DNA from: Rhodospirillaceae bacterium
GTDB lineage: Bacteria; Pseudomonadota; Alphaproteobacteria; Thalassobaculales; Thalassobaculaceae
NCBI GenBank assembly: GCA_002701455.1
Contig: NZVJ01000097.1
Span: 1 to 7,159, forward strand
DNA: 7,159 bases
Direction: 5' to 3'
Shown here: in pieces, positions 1 to 6,839 of the stretch
Layout: each line of letters starts with the position of its first letter
Position numbering within the stretch: position 1 is the stretch's first letter
Translations under genes and position numbers: made by a program
Notes under the pieces: model-generated
Database searches by the model: none
Seen by the model: only the letters and a program-made list of their open reading frames with translations
Told to the model about the DNA's origin: nothing

Positions 1-1
1 T

Positions 2-799
2 ATAGAAGGCGATCACAGCTTTGCTAAGATACTGGCTGACGCGAACCGTCCAATGTTAATACTTGGTATGAATGCTCTAACAAGAGCTGATGGAGAAGCG
101 GTGCTAGGTTTATGTCGGAGAATCGCTGATAAATTCAATCTAATAAAAGAAGAAAATAACGCTATCGACAGTTGGAATGGTTTCAATGTCTTGCACACCG
201 CAGCGTCCCGTGTCGCAGCTTTAGATATGTCGTTCGTGCCTAAGGATAGATCCAGATATTTAGATAACATTCTAGATGATGTTGAGAATGGTATTATAGA
301 GATCGTTTATTTATTGGCGGCAGACGAGATAGATATGTCCAGATTAGGAAAGGCCTTTGTCATCTATCAAGGGCATCATGGTGATGCAGGTGCCCACAGA
401 GCGGACGTTATACTGCCGGGGGCTGCATATACAGAAAAAGATGGGTTATATGTAAATACTGAAGGGAGGCCTCAGTATGCTGTTCGGGCAGTTTTCCCGC
501 CTGGCGAAGCCAGAGAGGATTGGAAAATTCTGCGAGCATTGTCGGACGCAGTTGGTGCAGTACTGGAATTTGATACAGCCGAAGAATTGCGTCACCAACT
601 AGTAGAAACCTATAGCACGTTTGAAGTTACAGACTCTTTGAAACATTCGGCATGGCTAGAATTTGGGCAAGATGGAAAAATAGAAGAATTGCCTTTCGAT
701 CACAGTATGAAAGATTTTTATATGACTGACCCGATAAGCCGGTCGTCAAAGGTTATGGCTGAGTGCAGCGAAATTTTTGGGAATTCAAAAAATGGTTGA
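2..799 (+). CDS. nuoG: NADH-quinone oxidoreductase subunit G (NuoG), C-terminal part, 5' end outside window
   Basis: This is the last 265 codons of NuoG, the large peripheral-arm subunit of complex I. The frame is open to the left edge (first whole codon at 2), and the ATG at 53 is internal: the 17 codons before it continue the same protein (IEGDHSF..ILADANRPM). The visible part is the C-terminal end of the molybdopterin-oxidoreductase-like domain. In alphaproteobacterial NuoG this domain is a structural relic without a catalytic role. Diagnostic stretches are DSWNGFNVLHTAA, ADEIDMSRLGKAFVIYQGHH, GDAGAHRADVILPGAAYTEK, YVNTEGRPQ and FPPGEAREDWKILRALSD. The N-terminal 2Fe-2S and 4Fe-4S binding region, which would be needed to show an active subunit, lies outside the window. 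The gene ends at TGA 797-799 and is followed by nuoH after 44 nt. Identification is secure; the missing 5' part cannot be judged. Confidence 0.96.
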   Translation: MEGDHSFAKILADANRPMLILGMNALTRADGEAVLGLCRRIADKFNLIKEENNAIDSWNGFNVLHTAASRVAALDMSFVPKDRSRYLDNILDDVENGIIEIVYLLAADEIDMSRLGKAFVIYQGHHGDAGAHRADVILPGAAYTEKDGLYVNTEGRPQYAVRAVFPPGEAREDWKILRALSDAVGAVLEFDTAEELRHQLVETYSTFEVTDSLKHSAWLEFGQDGKIEELPFDHSMKDFYMTDPISRSSKVMAECSEIFGNSKNG

Positions 800-854
800 T
801 ACCATAAATTACGCCGTATGCCTCATGGGATGGATTTTGAACGATGGAATTTAG
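792..854 (+). other. 20-codon open reading frame bridging nuoG and nuoH (possible coupling peptide, unproven)
   Basis: An ATG at 792-794 lies inside the last codons of nuoG in another frame. It opens a 20-codon frame that crosses the spacer and stops at TAG 852-854, just inside nuoH. A GGGA at 779-782 sits 9 nt before the ATG and could serve as a weak ribosome binding site. The encoded peptide begins MVDTINYAVCLMGW and is fairly hydrophobic; I recognise no family. Because its stop lies 8-10 nt downstream of the nuoH ATG, translation could in principle feed ribosomes to nuoH by backward re-initiation. Chance is an adequate explanation for a frame this short, so confidence is low. Confidence 0.15.
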
Positions 855-1872
855 CGAGATTTTAAATGTTTATCTGCTCCCAACTGCAATAATTGTAGCG
901 CAAATTTTCGCAATAATTGTTCCATTATTGATTGCTGTGGCATACTTGACATATTTTGAACGGAAAGTAATCGCGAGTATACAGTTGCGGAAGGGCCCTA
1001 ACGTGGTTGGGCCTTTCGGTCTTTTTCAACCGTTGGCCGACGGAGCAAAATTATTTATTAAAGAAACGATTCTTCCAGCTGGCGCAAACAAAATTTTGTT
1101 TGCAATGGCTCCTATGCTCACTTTTATTTTAAGTTTAATCGCATGGGCCGTAATTCCTTTTGATGTGGGAATGGTTTTGTCAGACATAAACGTGGGGATA
1201 CTCTATCTTTTCGCAATCTCTTCGCTGGGTGTGTACGGAGTAATTATGGCTGGTTGGGCCAGTAACTCGAAATACGCATTTCTAGGGGCGCTTCGCTCTG
1301 CTGCGCAAATGGTTTCTTACGAAGTATCAATAGGATTTGTAATAATTACAGTACTCTTATGTGTGGGATCCTTGAATTTAAGCGCAATCGTTGAGGCTCA
1401 GAAAACTATTTGGTTTGCAATACCTTTGTTGCCTATGTTTGTCATTTTTTTCGTCTCGGCATTAGCCGAGACAAATCGAGCACCCTTTGATTTACCGGAA
1501 GGTGAGTCTGAGCTTGTCGCGGGGTATTTTGTTGAATACTCGTCTATGACTTTTGCATTATTTTTCTTGGGCGAATACGCCAATATGATTTTGATGAGTG
1601 GGATGACAGCTGTTTTGTTTCTAGGGGGGTGGTTGCCGCCAATAGATATTGCGCCTTTTAATTGGATCCCGGGACCAATTTGGTTCTTTTTAAAGATAAG
1701 TCTAATTCTCTTCTGTTTTCTATGGGTTAGGGCAACCTTTCCCAGGTATAGGTATGATCAATTAATGCGACTAGGATGGAAAGTTTTTCTTCCGTTTTCT
1801 CTAGCGTGGGTGGTTATTACAGCCGGTGTGTTGGTTGCTTTCGATATAGTTCCCACACCACTATCTGGGTGA
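844..1872 (+). CDS. nuoH: NADH-quinone oxidoreductase subunit H (NuoH)
   Basis: NuoH (mitochondrial ND1 counterpart) is the inner-membrane subunit that joins the two arms of complex I and forms much of the quinone-binding chamber. At 342 residues it has the usual length, with about eight to nine hydrophobic segments. Clear family blocks are [20 protein letters not shown] (residues 39-58), [11 protein letters not shown] (64-74), the long [23 protein letters not shown] stretch (from about 115), SYEVSIGF with conserved Glu160, and [19 protein letters not shown] (209-227). The last is the acidic cytoplasmic loop beside the quinone site. [22 protein letters not shown] (292-313) is also typical. 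The ATG at 844 is the only reasonable start: an in-frame TGA lies at 838-840, and GGGATGG at 828-834 supplies a ribosome binding site. No key residue is missing. The stop is followed by nuoI after 18 nt, using the revised nuoI start. Confidence 0.98.
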   Translation: MEFSEILNVYLLPTAIIVAQIFAIIVPLLIAVAYLTYFERKVIASIQLRKGPNVVGPFGLFQPLADGAKLFIKETILPAGANKILFAMAPMLTFILSLIAWAVIPFDVGMVLSDINVGILYLFAISSLGVYGVIMAGWASNSKYAFLGALRSAAQMVSYEVSIGFVIITVLLCVGSLNLSAIVEAQKTIWFAIPLLPMFVIFFVSALAETNRAPFDLPEGESELVAGYFVEYSSMTFALFFLGEYANMILMSGMTAVLFLGGWLPPIDIAPFNWIPGPIWFFLKISLILFCFLWVRATFPRYRYDQLMRLGWKVFLPFSLAWVVITAGVLVAFDIVPTPLSG

Positions 1873-1877
1873 GCTTT

Positions 1878-1882
1878 GGAGG
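1878..1882 (+). promoter_or_regulatory. Shine-Dalgarno GGAGG that sets the nuoI start
   Basis: A perfect GGAGG lies 8 nt upstream of TTG 1891-1893, the ideal distance. It overlaps codons that would be translated if the upstream TTG at 1876 were used, and that TTG has no comparable site before it. This argues for initiation at 1891. Confidence 0.85.
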
Positions 1883-1890
1883 TTGGTACA

Positions 1891-2379
1891 TTGAATATTT
1901 TGCAAAATAGTACTAAAGCACTTTTATTGTCGGAATTAATCGGCGGGATGTATCTTACGCTTAAATATTTTTTCAAACCCAAGGTGACTATAAATTATCC
2001 ATATGAAAAAGGGCCGTTGTCGCCGCGCTTCCGGGGTGAGCACGCTCTGCGCAGGTATCCGAATGGAGAAGAAAGATGTATAGCGTGTAAACTTTGTGAA
2101 GCTATCTGTCCAGCGCAGGCAATAACTATAGAAGCAGAGCCTCGGTCCGACGGAAGTCGCAGAACTACCCGTTACGACATAGATATGACAAAATGTATTT
2201 ATTGTGGGTTTTGCCAAGAGGCCTGTCCAGTTGATGCAATTGTGGAGGGGCCTAATTACGAATTTGCAGCCGAAACTAGAGAAGAGCTTTTTTATAACAA
2301 AGAAAAGCTTCTAGCCAATGGTGATCGGTGGGAGACCGAAATCGCTAACAATTTATCAATTGATGCTCCTTATCGATAA
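1891..2379 (+). CDS. nuoI: NADH-quinone oxidoreductase subunit I (NuoI), 2x[4Fe-4S] ferredoxin-like, TTG start
   Basis: NuoI (mitochondrial TYKY/NDUFS8 counterpart) carries clusters N6a and N6b and passes electrons toward the quinone-proximal cluster in the peripheral arm. With a start at TTG 1891 the protein has 162 residues, matching alphaproteobacterial NuoI. The N-terminal amphipathic segment (about residues 8-30, [19 protein letters not shown]) anchors it to the membrane. Two intact cluster motifs follow: C63-IA-C66-KL-C69-EAI-C73-P and C102-IY-C105-GF-C108-QEA-C112-P. Family blocks [20 protein letters not shown] (37-56), [24 protein letters not shown] and LLANGDRWE...DAPYR are all present. 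An in-frame TTG at 1876 would add five residues (MEVGT), but it leaves the GGAGG inside the coding region, so I prefer 1891; no in-frame ATG suits. It lies between nuoH and nuoJ as usual for the operon. Identity is certain and the start is likely. Confidence 0.97.
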   Translation: MNILQNSTKALLLSELIGGMYLTLKYFFKPKVTINYPYEKGPLSPRFRGEHALRRYPNGEERCIACKLCEAICPAQAITIEAEPRSDGSRRTTRYDIDMTKCIYCGFCQEACPVDAIVEGPNYEFAAETREELFYNKEKLLANGDRWETEIANNLSIDAPYR

Positions 2380-2432
2380 AATCATAGATCTTATAAGATA
2401 AACAAACTAAATCAGAGACAGTTAAACTTAAC
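2370..2432. repeat. Cluster of three short inverted repeats at the nuoI end and in the nuoI-nuoJ spacer
   Basis: The longest gap in the window (2380-2445, 66 nt, A+T-rich) and the end of nuoI contain three small dyads. These are the 10-bp palindrome TTATCGATAA at 2370-2379 (including the nuoI stop), the perfect 12-bp palindrome ATCTTATAAGAT at 2388-2399, and GTTAA/TTAAC arms at 2421-2432 around a 2-nt centre. None forms a strong GC-rich hairpin or is followed by a T-run, so this is not a convincing intrinsic terminator. It could be an operator, an RNA-processing site or chance in A+T-rich DNA. I see no good promoter pair with it. Confidence 0.4.
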
Positions 2433-2438
2433 GGGGGA
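2433..2438 (+). promoter_or_regulatory. Ribosome binding site of nuoJ (GGGGGA)
   Basis: A purine-rich GGGGGA lies 7 nt before ATG 2446 and supports that start. It matters because nuoJ begins 66 nt after nuoI, so its translation probably does not depend on ribosomes finishing nuoI. Confidence 0.75.
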
Positions 2439-2445
2439 AAGAAAA

Positions 2446-3051
2446 ATGGTGCAGGCATTAGCTTTTTATGCATTTGCGTTTGTAACCATTGCTGCTGGTG
2501 TAATGGTAGTGTCTTCGCGAAACCCCGTACACTCAGTATTGTATCTTATTCTAGCATTTTTTAATGCTGCAGGGCTTTTTGTTCTAATCGGTGCAGAATT
2601 TATTGCCATGATCCTTGTCGTTGTTTATGTGGGAGCTGTTGCAGTCCTTTTCCTTTTCGTTGTTATGATGCTTGACATAAACTTTGTAGAATTACGACAA
2701 GGGTTTATGCAATACCTGCCGATTGGTGCATTGCTCGGTTTAATTCTCCTTGTAGAACTTTTCTTTGTTATTGGTATATGGTCTCTGACCGAAGAAAGAG
2801 GCGTTTTGGCGACGGTTGTACCATCTCAAACGCTTACTAATACCCATGCTTTAGGAAATGTTCTTTACACCAAATACGTGTATTTATTTCAAGCCGCGGG
2901 TTTGATTCTTCTTATAGCTATGATTGGAGCTATAGTTCTTACGCTGCGGAGCAGACCTGGGGTAAGAAAACAGAGGATTGCGGATCAGTTAGCACGTAAA
3001 CCGGAAGAGGTGCTGGATATAGTGAAAGTTAATGAAGGGGAGGGGGTATAA
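2446..3051 (+). CDS. nuoJ: NADH-quinone oxidoreductase subunit J (NuoJ)
   Basis: NuoJ (ND6 counterpart) is a small membrane subunit between NuoH and the pump modules. Its third helix changes shape during turnover and helps couple quinone chemistry to proton movement. The 201-residue protein has five predicted membrane segments, roughly at 5-22, 28-49, 52-76, 92-113 and 145-167. The hallmark is the stretch around residues 51-77 ([20 protein letters not shown] and onward to MMLD), containing conserved Glu51 and the Tyr61/Gly63 region where the pi-bulge lies in solved structures. [20 protein letters not shown] (26-45) is also typical. The C-terminal tail (after about 168) is charged and cytoplasmic, with [20 protein letters not shown] seen in alphaproteobacterial members. 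It ends in EGEGV, whose codons double as the nuoK ribosome binding site. The gene ends 2 nt before nuoK, so the two are probably translationally coupled. Confidence 0.97.
   Translation: MVQALAFYAFAFVTIAAGVMVVSSRNPVHSVLYLILAFFNAAGLFVLIGAEFIAMILVVVYVGAVAVLFLFVVMMLDINFVELRQGFMQYLPIGALLGLILLVELFFVIGIWSLTEERGVLATVVPSQTLTNTHALGNVLYTKYVYLFQAAGLILLIAMIGAIVLTLRSRPGVRKQRIADQLARKPEEVLDIVKVNEGEGV
3037..3046 (+). promoter_or_regulatory. Ribosome binding site of nuoK embedded in the nuoJ 3' end
   Basis: GGGGAGGGGG lies within the last codons of nuoJ and 7 nt before the nuoK ATG at 3054. It is unusually long and G-rich for a Shine-Dalgarno element. It suggests efficient nuoK translation, coupled to nuoJ because ribosomes must pass through it. 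Confidence 0.8.
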
Positions 3052-3053
3052 TT

Positions 3054-3365
3054 ATGATCGAGATTGGACTAGCTCACTATCTTGGTGTCGCGGCAATACT
3101 TTTTACCCTTGGTATATTTGGAATTTTTTTAAATCGCAAAAATGTTATCATTATTTTGATGTCGATTGAGTTGATGCTCCTGGCTGTCAATATCAATTTA
3201 GTTGCATTTTCTGCTTATGCGGGCGACCTAGTCGGTCAGATATTTGCTCTATTTATCCTGACTGTGGCAGCAGCGGAAGCAGCAATTGGTTTAGCTATTT
3301 TAGTAGTGTTTTTTAGAAACCGTGGTTCGATAGCTGTCGAAGACGTAAATCTCATGAAAGGGTAA
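3054..3365 (+). CDS. nuoK: NADH-quinone oxidoreductase subunit K (NuoK)
   Basis: NuoK (ND4L counterpart) is a three-helix membrane subunit linking NuoH/NuoJ to the antiporter-like subunits. The 103-residue length is normal. The membrane segments lie at about 7-26, 31-53 and 60-87. Glu39 (in MSIEL) and Glu75 (in AAAEAAIG) correspond to E. coli Glu36 and Glu72, the buried acids needed for proton translocation; both are present. The sequence is almost the alphaproteobacterial consensus: [24 protein letters not shown] and [14 protein letters not shown] at the end. The ATG at 3054 follows the nuoJ stop by 2 nt and has a strong ribosome binding site. Codons 24-26 read ATT TTT TTA, giving an in-frame T-run that resembles a slippery sequence, but there is no sign that frameshifting occurs. 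nuoL begins 7 nt after the stop. Confidence 0.98.
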   Translation: MIEIGLAHYLGVAAILFTLGIFGIFLNRKNVIIILMSIELMLLAVNINLVAFSAYAGDLVGQIFALFILTVAAAEAAIGLAILVVFFRNRGSIAVEDVNLMKG

Positions 3366-3372
3366 CGGTAGT

Positions 3373-5304
3373 ATGTATGCCGCAATTGTCTTTCTGCCGC
3401 TTCTTGGGGCGGTTGTAGCGGGGCTGTTTGGCCGTATTATTGGGGATCGTATTGCTCACTTGGTAACTTGCGGCCTTATGGCGGCTTCTATGTTGCTTGG
3501 TGCAATATGCTTTTATGATGTAGCGCTTCAACAAAATGCCCAGACTATTCAACTTTTCACTTGGATAGAGTCTGGGACTCTAAAAGCAGAATGGGCACTG
3601 AAGATAGATACTCTAACAGCTGTAATGATTTTAGTTGTTACATCTGTTTCAACTATGGTTCATGTGTATTCAATTGGGTATATGCACCATGATCCGCACA
3701 ACCCGCGATTCTTTGCATATTTATCACTTTTTACCTTTGCAATGCTGATGCTGGTCACGGCTGATAATTTGGTTCAGATGTTTTTTGGCTGGGAGGGCGT
3801 TGGTCTTGCTTCCTATCTTCTTATAGGGTTTTGGTATCACAAGCCGGAGGCGAATGCAGCTGCCATAAAAGCTTTTTTAGTAAACAGGGTTGGAGATTTT
3901 GGTTTCGCTTTAGGCATTTTTGGTACCTATTTGCTTTTCGACACCATTGTTTTAGATGAGATTTTCAGATCAGTTTCTAGGTTTGAAGGGAGTGAACTAA
4001 CTTTTTTATGGTTTAGTGCTGATGCTTTAACGGTACTGACAATGCTATTATTCATAGGGGCAATGGGGAAATCTGCCCAGTTAGGTTTACACACCTGGCT
4101 CCCTGATGCAATGGAGGGACCCACCCCTGTATCTGCTTTGATACACGCTGCAACTATGGTTACCGCGGGTGTTTTTATGTTGGCTCGCCTTTCCCCGATG
4201 ATGGAATACGCTCCGGACACGCTTGCTTTAGTGACATTTATAGGCGCTTCAACGGCGATATTTGCCGCCAGTGTTGGGCTATGTCAGAACGATATAAAAC
4301 GCGTAATTGCTTATTCTACCTGTTCGCAACTTGGCTATATGTTTTTCGCTTGTGGGGTTTCGGCCTATTCTGCCGGAATCTATCACTTACTGACCCATGC
4401 ATTCTTCAAAGCGTTGTTGTTTTTGGGAGCGGGCTCGGTAATTCACGCGATGTCAGATGAGCAAGACATGAGGAAAATGGGAGGACTAAGAAAACGCATC
4501 CCATTAACTTACTGGTTGATGATTGTTGGTACACTGGCGCTTACTGGGTTTCCATTTTTATCTGGGTTTTACTCTAAGGATTTGATTCTGGAGGCAACTT
4601 TTGCTCGGGATACTGGGATTGGGTATTATGCTTTTTTTATTGGCATTTTTGTTGCTGGCCTGACTGCATTTTATAGTTGGCGACTAATATTTATGACATT
4701 TCATGGAGAGTGCAGAGCCACTAAGGCTACCCAGGAAAAAATACACGAATCGCCGCTTGTTATGACACTTCCGCTAATCTTTTTAGCGGTAGGGGCACTA
4801 TTATCAGGAAAATTAGGTTATGAATTTTTTGGCGGAACATCGATGGATGCTTTCTGGGGGCAAGCTCTACTAATTTTGCAAGATAATAAAACAATAGCAG
4901 CTGCTCATGACGTTCCGCTGTGGGTTATATTACTGCCTACGGTTATGTTCGTTATAGGTACGTTTATGGCGTGGTACTTTTATGTACAAAATCCGGATAT
5001 TCCCAATTTGATCGCGCAAAAATTCTCGGCTTTTTACAAGTTTCTGTTTAATAAATGGTATTTTGATGAGCTGTACGATTTCTTGTTTGTGCAACCGGCT
5101 TTTCGCGCTGGTCGCGCGCTGTGGAAAAAGGGTGACGGCGCAGTAATAGATGGGTTTGGTCCGGACGGGATATCGGAAACGGTGCGGCGATTAAGTGGTC
5201 AGGCCGTTCGGCTTCAGAGCGGTTTTCTGTATCATTATGCTTTTGCAATGATGATTGGCTTAATTGCCTTTGCCTCTTGGTATATTTTTGGATTTGGGAA
5301 TTAG
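3373..5304 (+). CDS. nuoL: NADH-quinone oxidoreductase subunit L (NuoL)
   Basis: NuoL (ND5 counterpart) is the distal Mrp-antiporter-like proton pump of the complex I membrane arm. The protein has 643 residues, as usual for alphaproteobacteria, with about 16 membrane segments. Key residues are in place: Glu141 in [14 protein letters not shown], Lys233 in [20 protein letters not shown], His258 in [11 protein letters not shown], Lys309 in [20 protein letters not shown], His338/His342 and Lys346 in [15 protein letters not shown], and Lys402-Asp403 in [11 protein letters not shown]. These match E. coli Glu144, Lys229, Lys305, Lys342 and Lys399. Residues about 540-620 ([20 protein letters not shown] onward) correspond to the lateral helix HL that runs along the arm, followed by the final membrane helix (about 620-640). 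ATG 3373 gives the family N-terminus [18 protein letters not shown] ends 10 nt before it. It sits 7 nt after nuoK and 4 nt before nuoM. Confidence 0.98.
   Translation: MYAAIVFLPLLGAVVAGLFGRIIGDRIAHLVTCGLMAASMLLGAICFYDVALQQNAQTIQLFTWIESGTLKAEWALKIDTLTAVMILVVTSVSTMVHVYSIGYMHHDPHNPRFFAYLSLFTFAMLMLVTADNLVQMFFGWEGVGLASYLLIGFWYHKPEANAAAIKAFLVNRVGDFGFALGIFGTYLLFDTIVLDEIFRSVSRFEGSELTFLWFSADALTVLTMLLFIGAMGKSAQLGLHTWLPDAMEGPTPVSALIHAATMVTAGVFMLARLSPMMEYAPDTLALVTFIGASTAIFAASVGLCQNDIKRVIAYSTCSQLGYMFFACGVSAYSAGIYHLLTHAFFKALLFLGAGSVIHAMSDEQDMRKMGGLRKRIPLTYWLMIVGTLALTGFPFLSGFYSKDLILEATFARDTGIGYYAFFIGIFVAGLTAFYSWRLIFMTFHGECRATKATQEKIHESPLVMTLPLIFLAVGALLSGKLGYEFFGGTSMDAFWGQALLILQDNKTIAAAHDVPLWVILLPTVMFVIGTFMAWYFYVQNPDIPNLIAQKFSAFYKFLFNKWYFDELYDFLFVQPAFRAGRALWKKGDGAVIDGFGPDGISETVRRLSGQAVRLQSGFLYHYAFAMMIGLIAFASWYIFGFGN
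5296..5299 (+). promoter_or_regulatory. Ribosome binding site supporting the nuoM start at 5309
   Basis: GGGA within the last codons of nuoL lies 9 nt before ATG 5309. The longer in-frame reading from ATG 5264 would overlap nuoL by 41 nt and add 15 residues ([15 protein letters not shown]) with no counterpart in the family, so 5309 is preferred. Confidence 0.6.
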
Positions 5305-5308
5305 CAAA

Positions 5309-6823
5309 ATGACTGGTGACTGGCCTATTCTTTCATTAGTAACGTTTTTACCCATTGTAGGGTGCTTTTTCATCCTTTTAACGCGAGGCGATGAAGCCAC
5401 AGTGGCACGTAACTCACGCTATATAGCTCTTTGGACATCGGTACCTACATTTCTAATTTCACTCCTAATTTGGGTAAAATTTGATCCGTCCACAGCCAAC
5501 TTTCAGATGACGGAAAGCGTGGAATGGATAGAGGGAACAAATATTGGTTATCGGATGGGCGTGGATGGGATTTCTATATTTTTTGTGCTCTTATCCACTC
5601 TCTTAACGCCTATCTGTATATTAGCAAGCTGGGAGGCTATAGAAAATAGAGTAAGAGAGTATATGATTGCATTCCTCATTCTGGAAACCATGATGGTTGG
5701 AATGTTTTGTGCTCTCGATATCCTTGTTTTTTACATCTTTTTTGAAGGTGTGTTAATCCCTATGTTCATCATTATAGGAGTGTGGGGAGGGGCAAGAAGA
5801 GTATATGCTTCCTTTAAATTTTTTCTCTATACCCTCTTGGGATCAGTTTTAATGCTCGTCGCTATTCTCGTTATGTACTTTATGGCGGGAACAACCGACG
5901 TTGTTGTTCTTAGCAAATTCACTTTTCCGAGTAATTTCCAAACCTGGTTATGGTTGGCTTTCTTTGCGTCGTTTGCGGTAAAAGTGCCTATGTGGCCAGT
6001 ACATACGTGGCTTCCTGATGCGCATGTCGAGGCTCCAACCGCTGGTTCGGTGATATTGGCGGGCGTGTTATTGAAAATGGGGGGGTATGGATTTTTAAGG
6101 TTTTCTATTCCCATGTTTCCGGAGGCATCGGAATTTTTCTCACCATTGGTTTTCTTATTAAGTGTTATAGCAATTATATACACCTCACTTGTTGCATTGG
6201 CGCAGGACGACCTGAAAAAGCTTATAGCTTATTCGTCAGTTGCGCATATGGGTTTTGTCACGATAGGGATTTTTACTCTCAATTCGCAAGGGCTAGAGGG
6301 CGCAATCTTTCAGATGCTTAGCCATGGTATTGTTTCTGGTGCTCTGTTTTTATGCGTTGGTGTTATTTACGATAGAATGCATACCCGGGAAATTGCTGCT
6401 TATGGAGGTTTGGTGAATAGAATGCCCAAATATGCATTGGTTTTTATGGTGTTTACTATGGCTTCGGTGGGATTACCTGCAACCAGTGGTTTCGTTGGTG
6501 AATTCTTAGTTCTACTAGGCGCCTTTTACTATAATACTTGGCTGGCGGTTTTTGCCACGACAGGTGTTGTATTAGGCGCAGCATATATGCTTTATGTCTA
6601 TCGAAGAATAATATTTGGGAAATTGGATAAAGAAAACCTGATGTCTATTAAAGACTTGTCTTATCGGGAGATTATTGTCTTTGCGCCATTAATTTTATTG
6701 GTATTTTGGATGGGGGTTTATCCATCTCCTTTTCTAGATGTTATGTCAGTCTCAGTAGAGAACCTTATTACAAACTTCAATGTGGCGTTGAACAATAGCA
6801 ATGTCTATTTGGCCAGCCACTGA
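5309..6823 (+). CDS. nuoM: NADH-quinone oxidoreductase subunit M (NuoM)
   Basis: NuoM (ND4 counterpart) is the middle antiporter-like proton pump of the membrane arm. With the start at ATG 5309 it has 504 residues and about 14 membrane segments, the normal family size, and begins [15 protein letters not shown] like alphaproteobacterial NuoM. Family blocks and coupling residues are intact: [14 protein letters not shown] (83-96), Glu146 in [33 protein letters not shown] (157-176), Lys225 in [20 protein letters not shown], Lys256 in [30 protein letters not shown] (298-317), and Glu398 in [16 protein letters not shown]. They correspond to E. coli Glu144, Lys234, Lys265 and Glu407. An upstream in-frame ATG at 5264 would give 519 residues but runs into the end of nuoL. 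The gene starts 4 nt after nuoL and ends 16 nt before nuoN, so all three are probably co-translated from one message. Confidence 0.98.
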   Translation: MTGDWPILSLVTFLPIVGCFFILLTRGDEATVARNSRYIALWTSVPTFLISLLIWVKFDPSTANFQMTESVEWIEGTNIGYRMGVDGISIFFVLLSTLLTPICILASWEAIENRVREYMIAFLILETMMVGMFCALDILVFYIFFEGVLIPMFIIIGVWGGARRVYASFKFFLYTLLGSVLMLVAILVMYFMAGTTDVVVLSKFTFPSNFQTWLWLAFFASFAVKVPMWPVHTWLPDAHVEAPTAGSVILAGVLLKMGGYGFLRFSIPMFPEASEFFSPLVFLLSVIAIIYTSLVALAQDDLKKLIAYSSVAHMGFVTIGIFTLNSQGLEGAIFQMLSHGIVSGALFLCVGVIYDRMHTREIAAYGGLVNRMPKYALVFMVFTMASVGLPATSGFVGEFLVLLGAFYYNTWLAVFATTGVVLGAAYMLYVYRRIIFGKLDKENLMSIKDLSYREIIVFAPLILLVFWMGVYPSPFLDVMSVSVENLITNFNVALNNSNVYLASH

Positions 6824-6824
6824 A

Positions 6825-6830
6825 TAGGAG
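6825..6830 (+). promoter_or_regulatory. Ribosome binding site of nuoN (TAGGAG)
   Basis: TAGGAG begins 2 nt after the nuoM TGA and lies 9 nt before ATG 6840. It fixes the reading frame of nuoN, which is not closed by a stop inside the window. Confidence 0.8.
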
Positions 6831-6839
6831 CTAACATTT

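Noticed and set aside
800..843. Possible terminator or promoter in the nuoG-nuoH spacer
   Set aside because: No stable stem followed by a T-run and no -35/-10 pair could be found; the spacer holds only the nuoH ribosome binding site and the short bridging frame.
1936..2217. A 93-codon reverse-strand reading frame opposite nuoI
   Set aside because: It lies wholly opposite a conserved gene, has no recognisable domain, and looks like a by-product of nuoI codon constraints. The other minus-strand frames opposite nuoG, nuoH, nuoL and nuoM are rejected for the same reason.
2360..2400. A possible sigma70-type promoter before nuoJ (TATAAG at 2392-2397)
   Set aside because: No good -35 box lies at 16-18 nt: the candidate TTATCG matches poorly, and TTGATG at 2360-2365 is 26 nt away. 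A promoter cannot be supported from sequence alone.
3124..3131. T TTT TTA heptamer in the correct phase inside nuoK, like a -1 ribosomal frameshift site
   Set aside because: A -1 shift would add only 12 codons before TGA at 3167-3169, giving a truncated peptide. The codons encode conserved residues (IFL before NRKN), and I see no clear downstream hairpin or pseudoknot. Chance in T-rich membrane-protein codons is the simpler explanation.
5264..5308. A 15-residue N-terminal extension of nuoM from ATG 5264
   Set aside because: It would overlap the end of nuoL and adds sequence with no family counterpart. ATG 5309 gives the standard N-terminus and length and has a ribosome binding site.
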